Shown here piece after piece: positions 1 to 7,700 of a DNA stretch of 10,232 nt (position 1 is the stretch's first letter; each line of letters begins with the position of its first letter). The position numbers were made by a program, and so were the translations under genes. The stretch spans positions 1-10,232 of the forward strand of contig DXSO01000034.1 of assembly GCA_019410445.1 (NCBI GenBank), written 5' to 3'. The DNA is from Sutterella sp. Its GTDB lineage: Bacteria > Pseudomonadota > Gammaproteobacteria > Burkholderiales > Burkholderiaceae_F. The notes under the pieces were generated by a model. The model was not told the DNA's origin and searched no databases. It saw nothing but the letters and a program-made list of their open reading frames with translations.

Positions 1-109
1 GTCACAATACTGCGCTTAGCTAGTGAATTAGTTGACTATGAGGCACTGTGCACAGAAGTTCCAATGTTAGGAATATCCACAGAAAATCATTACACCTCGC
101 TTGCTTTCT

Positions 110-952
110 CTATTTCACACAAATTGAGCACGATCCGTTACCCTCATCTGCATCGAAAATATCGTCAATATCCAAATTTGGAGTTATACCAACCCGTAGA
201 GGATTAATTTTAAAACTCTTTAACTTTCGTGCCTTTCTTTTTTCAAAATCAGCCTTGATTTGCGCAATACGTTCTGGTTTTGACAATTCAGCTAACGATT
301 CTCCTTGCGACCAAGTAAACGGAGATCCACTATCTATAGCCGTTTTTTCGTAGGACATAGCTTCTTTAAAACTCTCGGGATGTCGTTCTAACAAATGTAC
401 CCACTCAATTTTCTGCTGGAAAAAGCAAAAAGTGCAACCGGAGCGAGATCTCCATTCGTAATAAGCCGGCAATCCCAGTCCTGAAGATTCAAGGATTTCG
501 CAAACCCCCGCTTTATCAATACCAGCCTCTCTTAACGGCATAACAACATGCATGTTCGGGTGCCCATCTCTCATCCCTGTACGATGCTCTTCGTCGGCTC
601 GAATTGCTACATAACTATATACAGTATCGCCTGCATCTAACCAAGGCTTAACCCAAGCTCGAAACGGCTCAAGCTTTAAAACTCGAGTACACCAACGAGT
701 CTGAGGCGATGGTAAAAAATTGTTGAAAGCTTTCAGCCAATAATCAAATCCTTTGTAGGGATTCAACTTTGTAATTGATTTACCTAACAAGCCTTCCAGT
801 CGACCAAGAAACTCATAGACTTCCGGAAGTTCTTTGCCAGTATCTGTGTAGAAATATTCAACATCTAGTTCCGGATGATTTTGACTCATGTATACAGCTA
901 AAGCCGCTGAGTCCTTACCACCTGAAATTCCTAGGACATGATGCACCGCCAT
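110..952 (-). CDS. sspD: SspD-like PAPS-reductase/ATP-pyrophosphatase family protein (DNA phosphorothioation)
   Basis: Predicted adenine-nucleotide alpha-hydrolase that would activate DNA for sulphur insertion, as DndC and SspD do in DNA phosphorothioate modification. The 280-residue protein opens with the PP-loop SGGKDS at residues 10-15. It then shows YTDTGKE near 36-41, RWCTR at 87-90 (Cys88), and SGCTFC at 171-176 (Cys173, Cys176). The C-terminal tail carries a second CxxC pair (Cys275, Cys278). The RWCT and SGCxFC elements are typical of the DndC-like branch and could hold an Fe-S cluster or carry sulphur; that is inferred from the family. The length fits SspD rather than the longer DndC (about 500 residues). 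The ATG lies 2 nt after the stop of the upstream ATPase gene, with a GAAGGA ribosome site inside that gene's last codons, so translation is probably coupled. A true sulphate-assimilation PAPS reductase (CysH) is unlikely given the partners. No terminator is visible in the 109 bp downstream. Confidence 0.92.
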   Translation of the reverse strand: MAVHHVLGISGGKDSAALAVYMSQNHPELDVEYFYTDTGKELPEVYEFLGRLEGLLGKSITKLNPYKGFDYWLKAFNNFLPSPQTRWCTRVLKLEPFRAWVKPWLDAGDTVYSYVAIRADEEHRTGMRDGHPNMHVVMPLREAGIDKAGVCEILESSGLGLPAYYEWRSRSGCTFCFFQQKIEWVHLLERHPESFKEAMSYEKTAIDSGSPFTWSQGESLAELSKPERIAQIKADFEKRKARKLKSFKINPLRVGITPNLDIDDIFDADEGNGSCSICVK

Positions 953-954
953 TC

Positions 955-3900
955 CTAATTTCCTTCTGCTTTCTTCTGATTCACAAGTAGACCAAGCTGT
1001 GCTAATACCGCATTCCGCATGGAATCTGTCATGCCCTCAAACTCTTTGAACAACTCCTGAGCTTTGCTTCGAGCATCAGAAAACTCTTTACTCGTGATTT
1101 CGACGGTTCTGGTAATGTCTCTTTCGCCGCTTGCGACAACCAGACTGAACATATAGCGATCAGCATCGCGACCACGTGCACGTGCAAATGCTTCCTGTTG
1201 TCGGAAGGCATATGCAAACTCACTGATTTTGCTCAAGCAGGCTTTTAAACTAAGATCCGAGCACTGTTCCATGGGTTTACTTGTTGCAAGATTCCACAAA
1301 CCAAGAATATCCCTATCAGACCCAGTAAATAGCGACATTCGCGTCACAAATGCTTCCAAAGCCATATCACCAGAAAGTCCCTTCACAACAGTAGCTCGAG
1401 TCTTTAAACTTTCAAGATCATCCTGAGAAGCTTGCAACGAAGCAAACAGATGATCTTTTATCTGTTGATACAGTTTTGGAGTCGACTGCAGATATTCCTT
1501 GATCGTCTCATCAAGACTATGCGCCATACCCTGAATGCTGTCCGCTTTAAAAAGCTCGGGAATCTTTTTCAGAATCAGATCAAATGGATCCGATGCCTTA
1601 AATGCCTCACTTCTGAAAGCTAGCGTTGTTTTGCTCAGATCGTGCGTTTTGCGCGCCCATGCCGGTGCTGTCAGCACAATGCGCACAATGGCGCGAGCAA
1701 GACTAAGCGGTGTTGCTTCTACATCCGGAACATACGATGCGAGAATACCTCTTAGTGCATCAAACAGTTCCTGATTGTTTTTTGTTGAGCCAACATATCG
1801 AATTTCAACCTCAGTCGGCGCCACAAGCATCTGGTCAATATCTCTTTCCTGCAGCGCAGAAAGTAACTCCCCTTGCAAGTAGACTGCAACCTCGTTCTTT
1901 CTACCCAAAAGATAAGCCAAGGCCAATATCGGCATTGGACCGCTTCTTAGCCCAATTGGCCCTTTACGCCAAAACTTGTACAGATCAGCTAACGAAAATA
2001 GCCCGCCCTGTTGAAGATATTTGTCCGTAGCAGTCCATAGCGGTTTAATCTTGTTTGTGTCTATCTTAGGATTAGCAATGAACCTAAACTGACCTTCACA
2101 TTGGCAATGTACCGACTTCAGCACGCTCGTATATAGAGCGAATGCCGGCGGAAATTGATCAAAACCCAATCGGGGTAAGTGCTCGTTATTGATCATAGCG
2201 AGCATCAGTTCTTTCCGTGCGGTTTTCACATTTCCGGAAAGGTGATCACGATTGATCAGTTCGTTCTTAATAACTGGAGCACAGGAATAACTTACAGCAC
2301 AAAGATCGGACACATAGCGATCAAGCGCATAGCGTGTCCTAATAGCAACGGCATGACCCCCACTCGAACACCACTGAGATGTGATGAAAGCGTTGTTGAG
2401 TTCATCCATCAGCGCCTGGCGAACAAAGTTACGTCGAATATTAACTTCATTACGTCCAGTTTCATCTCCCTCCAAAGTAGGATCACTAGCGACGACATTG
2501 ACAACCTGCAATTCATTGGTCAGGTCAATAATTCGTTCAACATTATCAGGAAGCCCCAAAGCAATAGTCTTATCCTTTGCATTCGAGACTTTGACTAAAT
2601 CGTGCTTGTCATATAAGCGCTTCAAGTACTCGATAGGAGTAGCTGATGCTTGCTGAGGGTTATCTGGCAAGATCATGACCATTTCGCCTGCAGCGCCATC
2701 CCCAGCCGTCATTTCCGACATCAATTGATGTAGATCCTGTTCCGACATTAGACGCCGATTGAACCATCGCATGGTTCCCGAATTAAAGTAATGCGACCGA
2801 GCAACAATCGGATCGAGATTGATCAAAGAAGAAAGCGCCTCAATATCAAGCACCTTAATTTGTGTGGCAGCTTCCTTCATTGCAGCCTCGATATCGAAGT
2901 CTGACCCAGCATAAATTGCCCATGCCTGAACATGCCGACGTTCAATGAGAACCCGCCGCGAGACAAGCTTTTGTAGCATTGGAGCAACCCGGACGACATC
3001 CACTCCTACTGCAGCTGCCAAAATCTCAACCGATGCCTGCAAGCGAGATCCCATGCGGAAAAGATCAATAACGGCCACACACTTAGCTAAACCAAGCAAT
3101 GTTGGATCGTTCAGCGATTCTGCTCGGTCAACTGCATCAACTGCCGTAACCCAACGATGAGAATCGGGGCTAGACAGAATCGCCGCTTCAAAATTAGCCT
3201 GCAAATAATCCCAGTACTGAGCTAAAGAGTAAACATCACCTGCATCCGGATTTGCCAAAAAATCAGCAAATCCGTAAGGTTCCATCGCTCTCAAAAATGA
3301 ATAAATCGAACGCTCGTTTTGGGAAAATTTTCTTCTAGATACCGAGCCGAGCATCAATGCAACAACCGGATTCAAGGGCCAACACCCCAAAAGAAGCATT
3401 CGAATGCGATCCTCGTCAAAGGCTGCATTTTTTGCCATCCACTGGGTCACCAACTCAACTTCTTCTACAAATGCCTGGCTAATCTCAAGCTCTTTTGGGC
3501 GTGAGATAGCCTTGCTCAACAGTTCTAGAGTTTCATCCGTAGTCGCAGCTAACGGAATATCGATAAAGCGACCTTGAACCTTTGTCCATTCATCGCGAAC
3601 AGCAAGCGGCATGCGGGCGGCGTAAGCATCCATGGCCTGATGAAGAATGCCCACAAGTACAACTTTTCCAGTTGCACGGCATGCGAACTCTGCAAGTTCT
3701 TGTAGCAAGTACGTATTGGCACTAGCGCAATCAGCTTCCAGATACTTACCTAGCTCATCAATGATGAGGAGCACCCCATCATCCCCAGTCAGAGCCTCAC
3801 TTTGCCTTGCAAGAGCAGCAATGATCGATTTCTCGGTTCGTCGGCACTTCAAAAGGCTAGCCAAATCCTCCATCAGATCTCCCTGACGACCAACCAATCG

Positions 3901-4215
3901 AAAAACTTTCCACCCGAGAGCCGATCTAAACCCAGAAAGAATCTCATCATCTTGCCCGATCAAATCTAGTGCTCGGACATGTCCATCCCCCGCGCTGACC
4001 AAGCTTGTCAAAAGGAGCGCTAAACTGGATTTACCGCATCCATAGGGGCCTGTCCAGGTAAATGCTCTTTGGTTACCCTGGGCAATATTGCTACCCATAA
4101 TTTGTAGCGCCTGACGGCCAGTACCCAATAGAACATAGCCAACATCAAGCTGATCTGTATCGAGACGCTTTGAACGCTGAAATTGACTGTTAAGAACAAT
4201 ATTGAGTCGGTTCAT
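955..4215 (-). CDS. sspC: SspC-like large P-loop ATPase of the phosphorothioation operon
   Basis: Large AAA-like/STAND-like ATPase, predicted to be the motor or scaffold of the phosphorothioation complex together with the DUF4007 and PAPS-reductase-like proteins encoded on either side. Numbering from the first ATG (4221), the Walker A motif GPYGCGKS is at residues 58-65. The Walker B strand VLLIIDELGK is at about 150-159, with Asp155 and Glu156 as the likely Mg-binding and catalytic acids. A segment reading KVQGRFIDIPL about 70 residues later resembles the sensor region of BrxC-like ATPases. The remaining roughly 800 residues are mostly alpha-helical in character, with no domain I can name. 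There are two possible starts, six bases apart. The AGG of the ribosome site ends only 1 nt before the first ATG but 7 nt before the second, so I prefer the second (1086 residues). The gene starts 15 nt after the sspB stop and ends 2 nt before sspD. SspC is known as the ATPase of the Ssp system; the assignment rests on operon context plus the P-loop. Confidence 0.87.
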   Translation of the reverse strand: MNRLNIVLNSQFQRSKRLDTDQLDVGYVLLGTGRQALQIMGSNIAQGNQRAFTWTGPYGCGKSSLALLLTSLVSAGDGHVRALDLIGQDDEILSGFRSALGWKVFRLVGRQGDLMEDLASLLKCRRTEKSIIAALARQSEALTGDDGVLLIIDELGKYLEADCASANTYLLQELAEFACRATGKVVLVGILHQAMDAYAARMPLAVRDEWTKVQGRFIDIPLAATTDETLELLSKAISRPKELEISQAFVEEVELVTQWMAKNAAFDEDRIRMLLLGCWPLNPVVALMLGSVSRRKFSQNERSIYSFLRAMEPYGFADFLANPDAGDVYSLAQYWDYLQANFEAAILSSPDSHRWVTAVDAVDRAESLNDPTLLGLAKCVAVIDLFRMGSRLQASVEILAAAVGVDVVRVAPMLQKLVSRRVLIERRHVQAWAIYAGSDFDIEAAMKEAATQIKVLDIEALSSLINLDPIVARSHYFNSGTMRWFNRRLMSEQDLHQLMSEMTAGDGAAGEMVMILPDNPQQASATPIEYLKRLYDKHDLVKVSNAKDKTIALGLPDNVERIIDLTNELQVVNVVASDPTLEGDETGRNEVNIRRNFVRQALMDELNNAFITSQWCSSGGHAVAIRTRYALDRYVSDLCAVSYSCAPVIKNELINRDHLSGNVKTARKELMLAMINNEHLPRLGFDQFPPAFALYTSVLKSVHCQCEGQFRFIANPKIDTNKIKPLWTATDKYLQQGGLFSLADLYKFWRKGPIGLRSGPMPILALAYLLGRKNEVAVYLQGELLSALQERDIDQMLVAPTEVEIRYVGSTKNNQELFDALRGILASYVPDVEATPLSLARAIVRIVLTAPAWARKTHDLSKTTLAFRSEAFKASDPFDLILKKIPELFKADSIQGMAHSLDETIKEYLQSTPKLYQQIKDHLFASLQASQDDLESLKTRATVVKGLSGDMALEAFVTRMSLFTGSDRDILGLWNLATSKPMEQCSDLSLKACLSKISEFAYAFRQQEAFARARGRDADRYMFSLVVASGERDITRTVEITSKEFSDARSKAQELFKEFEGMTDSMRNAVLAQLGLLVNQKKAEGN

Positions 4216-4230
4216 GTTCATACCTGGTTG

Positions 4231-5190
4231 TTAGTTGCCAGTAGAGTAGGCGCCTTCCAGCATTGCCATGGCAAAAGCATGCGGATTGCTAAGAGCCGCT
4301 TTACGGCGAGACACCTGCTTTAGACCTGCTTGCTCTGTCCATTCAAGGAAACCGTTTGTCACAACATCAAGTCGTTGCAACCGTTGAGCAATGCTTTCGT
4401 TGTCGAGTTTGAAAATTCTCCCCGGCGAACCAAAGTCATGTGCAATTCGATAAAAATCGAGCGTTGCAGATGTTGTTTTCAATCGCATCCAATAGTCCAT
4501 GAGCGCATAAACAAAAATTCTATCGGGCAGCGTCTTGTGAGTCCCTCGATGAAGCAAAAAGACATCTCGGGACGGAGTTGTTTCAAGTAACCCAAGCTCA
4601 GAAAGCAATGGTTCAACAATATCTTCCGTATTCCCTTTTGCTGAAAGACGCGGCAAGTATGCTCGCAGAACACATTCCTGAGCTCGCTTAAGCGTGTTAT
4701 CCGACACCTTCCAATTATTTACTCGACATAACTCCTTCAGACCTTCAACAAATGACTGCCGATCAAGGGAGGGTTGGTTAACATGATTGAAGAGGTACCA
4801 AATTGGAGTAAATCGAGAGGGGATAGATGCAAGATTCCAATGCATCAGCCACACCGTTTCCGAACGCGTGCAATAGGGATCTGCAGCAGCTCTAATATCG
4901 GAACCGAATATGATTTCTCCGAGCTTGGTGAGACGATCCGATGAGTCAATGATTTGGCACGCTCTCGCCCAAAATCGGGCGGATGAAACCATGTTTTTGC
5001 CGATACCAAGTTCAACTATGGCATTTTCTATGCCTTCGTCTGACGTGAAATCAGGTTTGTAAGACACACCACGTTTTTGAATAAAATCAGCGATCTTGGG
5101 AAGCCACAGCTGCCTTAGGGGAAACGTTTCATGCCCCGAAAATTGAGGAGTGCAATCATCAGGCACCTTGAGTGAACTTGTAGTTACCAT
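4231..5190 (-). CDS. sspB: SspB-like DUF4007 protein, putative phosphorothioation nickase
   Basis: First gene of the operon. Its N-terminal block FSGHETFPLRQLWLPK (residues 17-32 from the chosen start) is the hallmark of the DUF4007 family, which I recall as the family of SspB. SspB acts as the nickase that opens one strand for sulphur incorporation. A second conserved-looking stretch, ELGIGKNMVSSARFW, follows about 30 residues later. The C-terminal third carries GSPGRIFKLD and a helix-rich end. I cannot name catalytic residues from sequence alone. Three starts are possible: TTG at 5220, ATG at 5214 and ATG at 5190. I chose 5190 (319 residues) because an AGGCG ribosome site sits 7 nt upstream and the conserved block then begins at residue 17. 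The TTG also has a GGAGTAGG about 7 nt ahead, so a 329-residue form remains possible. The assignment as SspB is firm by neighbourhood; the biochemical role is inferred from the described system. Confidence 0.84.
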   Translation of the reverse strand: MVTTSSLKVPDDCTPQFSGHETFPLRQLWLPKIADFIQKRGVSYKPDFTSDEGIENAIVELGIGKNMVSSARFWARACQIIDSSDRLTKLGEIIFGSDIRAAADPYCTRSETVWLMHWNLASIPSRFTPIWYLFNHVNQPSLDRQSFVEGLKELCRVNNWKVSDNTLKRAQECVLRAYLPRLSAKGNTEDIVEPLLSELGLLETTPSRDVFLLHRGTHKTLPDRIFVYALMDYWMRLKTTSATLDFYRIAHDFGSPGRIFKLDNESIAQRLQRLDVVTNGFLEWTEQAGLKQVSRRKAALSNPHAFAMAMLEGAYSTGN

Positions 5191-5197
5191 AAAACAT

Positions 5198-5202
5198 CGC
5201 CT
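5198..5202 (-). promoter_or_regulatory. Ribosome binding site deciding the sspB start
   Basis: AGGCG on the minus strand, 7 nt before the ATG at 5190. It supports that ATG over the in-frame ATG at 5214, which lacks a well-spaced purine tract. It does not fully exclude the TTG at 5220, which has its own GGAGTAGG upstream. Confidence 0.5.
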
Positions 5203-5253
5203 AAATACTGTCATTTCCAACTGGGAACCTACTCCAGTTGTGAGTCGGCCCTT

Positions 5254-5282
5254 ATTCTATCCTGCTTCTCCATATGCAACAA
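5254..5282 (-). promoter_or_regulatory. Candidate sigma-70 promoter of the ssp operon
   Basis: Reading the minus strand, TTGTTG (5282-5277) and TAGAAT (5259-5254) are separated by exactly 17 bases. The -10 box matches TATAAT at five of six positions; the -35 box matches only TTG. It would give a leader of roughly 60 bases before the ATG at 5190. It is the best-spaced pair in the 250-bp gap upstream of the operon, and the short gaps downstream suggest one transcript for all three genes. No operator or divergent regulator gene was found. Confidence 0.45.
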
Positions 5283-5430
5283 TCAGCCCTTAGGCAGAGA
5301 AACTGACAATCTCTTCATTTGTTAAACTGTGGAAGACAACGTTCAACCTGTTTAGTTATCAGTGTCCTCAATCAAAAAGGTGGCGTTGGAATTGTGGTTG
5401 AATCTTTCATTGGTTTGTCCTAAACAAGGC

Positions 5431-5459
5431 CGTTTCTCAGGCGTCTTACCTGAGAAACG
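5431..5459 (-). terminator. Perfect 11-bp inverted repeat after the primase remnant (terminator-like)
   Basis: CGTTTCTCAGG (5431-5441) and CCTGAGAAACG (5449-5459) are exact inverted copies around a 7-base loop CGTCTTA. On the minus strand the hairpin begins 12 bases past the stop codon of the broken primase, where a rho-independent terminator would sit. The bases that follow on that strand are only mildly T-rich (GCCTTGTTTA), so termination is plausible but not certain. A recombination or protein-binding site left by the mobile element is an alternative. Confidence 0.5.
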
Positions 5460-5471
5460 ACGAGCGTTAAC

Positions 5472-6750
5472 TCAAATAGCATCCGGAAATCCGCTTGGCC
5501 CCATACGAACCAAAACATCGTTCCAATCGATGCCCTTTTCCGCCTTTGGTATGTTCAAAGGCACCGCCTCGATGGCGACTTCAATGCCTTGAGCCTGAAG
5601 CCGACAGCACAATTCCTGCGCGGATCGTTCTCCCGTGCAGCTGCGGTCTTTATCCGAGAAGATCAGAACGCGCTTGACACCGGAGGGAATCACAACCTGC
5701 TGCAGTCCCGTCGCGCTGATGCATGACCACGTCGGCAATCCCGTAGCAAGTACCACGGAAAGCGCTGTTCCGATGCCTTCAGCCACGACCAAAACCTCGT
5801 GCGGCTCACCGAAGTGAATAGCACATCCGGAAATGGTTCTCCCTTCCGGCAATCGCATTAGGCGCTTTGGAGTCGACACCTCGGCTTTTAGACCGTTTGG
5901 CGTCACCAACTGTCCAGTGACGTCTCTCACCGCTGCAAGCATGGCCGGGTACCAGCGACGGCTTTCTCGGTCAAAACTGCGCTCCTCAAATCGAAGATCA
6001 CGCAGAATCGACTCATCCAGACCATCGATGGCACGTCGCTGCAGGAACCGTTTCATCGGCTTTTGTCGCTCATCGATCGGTGAATACTTCAGCGCCCGAA
6101 TCCAGTGCTCTCGAATATTTCGAGCAAGCTCACCGTTGAAGTACGTCTTCTCACTTTCGAAAAACTCTTCGCGTGCTCTTGAATCAAGGCTTTTAACGTG
6201 CCAGACGTACCGATAACGACATGCACCAGCGAAACGCCGAACACCTGCTCTAGACACAAGCACAATCTCAATCCGCTCATGCGGCTTGATGCCAACTTCA
6301 GCCAAAGTCGTTTTAAGCGCTCACGTCCTAAGCTCCTGAACCGACTTAGAGATCTCGTCGTCAATCTCGACGACAAAACCTTCAAACGCTTTCGGGCGTC
6401 GCTTTTCAGACATTCCCATGAAGAGAATGTGCCCACGGTATATGCAATTGAGCGTCTTGCGTTCGAGCACTTCTTCCCCGTACCAGGTTTGAGCTTGCCA
6501 CCCGAGACAACGTGTACGCAAAGCTCCAACCATGCAACCACTGAAACACAGTAAAACCGTCTCGGAAATTGCCGAACGTGTTGCACACGCACGAGCCCGT
6601 TTCCCGATAGTTCTCGAAAAGTCGTATACCGTCCTTTCCGCCGTGCACGAGACGCGAAACATGTTTTCCCGGACACTGCATCGCCGCCTTAAGCGTCGGT
6701 GCCAGCGCACAGAAAATTGCATCCCAGTATCCTCGTGCCGCCTCACGCAC
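5472..6750 (-). pseudogene. Broken Toprim-domain primase (mobile-element type)
   Basis: Remnant of a DNA primase with an N-terminal zinc-finger domain and a Toprim catalytic domain, of the type carried on conjugative elements, plasmids and prophages. The first frame (from about 6750) encodes the zinc-finger region, recognisable by ARGYWDAIF, VHGGKDGIRLFENYRETG and NFRDGFTVFQWLHGWSF. Near 6500-6515 homology passes to another frame (LGWQAQTWYGEE, later RGHILFMGMSEKRR and FEGFVVEIDDE). At 6321-6323 a TGA interrupts this frame. Sense codons then continue in the same frame through ALKTTLAEVGIKPHERIEI into the Toprim part: VLVVAEGIGTALSV holds the catalytic Glu, and VLIFSDKD the acidic DxD-like motif. 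The C-terminus, GIDWNDVL, is typical of the family. Two expected zinc ligands are also altered: the usual CPVH reads RLVH, and CNTC reads CNTF. The 277-residue Toprim half could still be translated from a TTG at 6305, but the whole gene looks dead. Its base composition appears more GC-rich than that of the ssp genes. Confidence 0.85.
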
Positions 6751-6780
6751 AGTCGTAACAAAGTGAGATTTGAAGTTCTA

Positions 6781-7191
6781 GAGATGACTGCGACACAACC
6801 AGACTCACCCAGTTGTCGTTATTCACGTGACGAATCGTTCAGACGCAGTTATTCGTTCTCTGCTTACGGCCAAGTTTTGCTCCACCCGACATTCCTAAGT
6901 AGAGCGAACTTAAAAATGACCGAAAGATAAGTCCCTGGCTCTGAAAAAATCCACATCTAATCTGTTGTGGTGTCCAATCTTGACGGCAGAGCACAGCATT
7001 GAGTTGGTCGAACTGCCTTTTTGAGAAAGGTACAATCTTGGCGTTCTGCTTAAGTTAGACCTACAGAGCCAAGAGCTTTTACGAGTGGAGCTGGTGGTTT
7101 GTTTGATGGTTTTGAACTATTTTCTAGTGATGGTTACAGTGATAGAACTGTTAGTAGAACCTAAAAAAGCCTTTCTCTTCACAACTAAACT
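6781..7191. other. Non-coding stretch between primase remnant and NUDIX gene
   Basis: I see no convincing gene here. On the plus strand a short open stretch (7054-7164) encodes a glycine-rich peptide, including SGAGGLFDGFELF, ending in TAA at 7162; it could be the tail of a lost gene or chance. An imperfect inverted repeat, TCTTGGC(GT)TCTG at 7036-7048 against CAGAGCCAAGA at 7064-7074, lies just before it. Near 6815-6855 there is a cluster of related short words: GTTATTC twice, ATCGTTC and ATTCGTTC, and the palindrome TCACGTGA at 6823-6830. These could be remnants of a replication or regulatory region of the mobile element. No clear terminator follows the NUDIX gene. Confidence 0.4.
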
Positions 7192-7593
7192 TTATCCACG
7201 TCTAGCAGCTAGAAACCTCTTAAGTTCTTCCACGACTTTGATATCAGCAGCAAGCCAATCAACGCTATCAAGCGTTTCTTCCGTGAGCCACTTCATTGCT
7301 TCATGCTCTGTGAGCACGATATCACCCTCTACGATCTCAGAGAAAAAGCAGTGCATCGTGAGGTGAAAATCAGGGTAATCATGTTCGACGGTAGTAACGA
7401 GAGCCTCAGGTTTAATTTTTACGCGAAGTTCTTCGTCAATTTCACGAACAATAGCCTCCTCAGGAGTTTCGCCAGACTGTACCTTTCCACCAGGAAATTC
7501 CCAGCCATCTTTATAGTCACCGTAGCCACGCTGCGTAGCAAGAATCTTTCCGTCTTTATGAATGATGGCGGCTACAACTTCAATGGTTTTCAT
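7192..7593 (-). CDS. NUDIX hydrolase, MutT/NudG-like nucleotide pyrophosphohydrolase
   Basis: Small (133-residue) NUDIX enzyme expected to split nucleoside triphosphates or their modified forms into the monophosphate and pyrophosphate. The NUDIX box runs from Gly36 to Val58: GGKVQSGE, seven residues, then REIDEELRV, with the metal-binding glutamates Glu51, Glu54 and Glu55 intact. The glycine usually found near the end of the box is Arg57. The overall form (MKTIEVVAAII start, WEFPGGKV, length about 130) resembles the (deoxy)CTP/8-oxo-dGTP pyrophosphohydrolases, but substrate cannot be told from sequence. It lies 107 bp downstream of the large helicase in the same orientation and may share its transcript. 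The ribosome site ahead of the ATG is weak (AGAGA about 12 bases upstream). The context suggests it serves the helicase, for instance by removing nucleotides or a signal, but it could be an ordinary housekeeping gene. Confidence 0.88.
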   Translation of the reverse strand: MKTIEVVAAIIHKDGKILATQRGYGDYKDGWEFPGGKVQSGETPEEAIVREIDEELRVKIKPEALVTTVEHDYPDFHLTMHCFFSEIVEGDIVLTEHEAMKWLTEETLDSVDWLAADIKVVEELKRFLAARRG

Positions 7594-7631
7594 GATTCAA
7601 ACTGTCTCTAAAAATTCTGTCCAATCTATTC

Positions 7632-7648
7632 CAGCCAATCCTTGGCTG
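7632..7648. repeat. Short perfect hairpin between helicase and NUDIX genes
   Basis: CAGCCAA (7632-7638) and TTGGCTG (7642-7648) form a 7-bp stem with a 3-base loop. No T-run follows on either strand, so it is unlikely to be an efficient intrinsic terminator. It may be an mRNA-stability or attenuation hairpin if the two genes share a transcript. Confidence 0.35.
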
Positions 7649-7700
7649 ATGGAAATGAGCTCAAAGTATACGAAGTGAGTTTGCTTTTGCCCAATACACA

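Noticed and set aside
955..4221. Many plus-strand open frames across this stretch
   Set aside because: They are antisense to a 1086-residue ATPase with clear motifs, have no recognisable domains and follow its codon pattern; they are shadows.
110..5190. BREX type 4 or Dnd system
   Set aside because: A PAPS-reductase-like protein with a big ATPase recalls BrxP/BrxC or DndC/DndD. There is no PglZ, BrxL or DndB/DndE here, the ATPase is not the coiled-coil SMC-like DndD, and the DUF4007 first gene points to Ssp.
5362..5592. Plus-strand open frame covering the inverted repeat
   Set aside because: It overlaps the 3' end of the primase remnant, starts with GTG without a clear ribosome site, and shows no recognisable domain.
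6532..6930. Plus-strand open frame of 132 codons
   Set aside because: Its left part is antisense to the zinc-finger part of the broken primase and the rest is low-complexity arginine/serine-rich without homology I recognise.
7085..7366. Plus-strand hydrophobic open frame
   Set aside because: More than half is antisense to the NUDIX gene; the apparent membrane-like composition comes from G/T-rich non-coding sequence.
7632..7648. Intrinsic terminator separating helicase and NUDIX genes
   Set aside because: The 7-bp stem is not followed by a T-run on either strand, so it does not argue against co-transcription.
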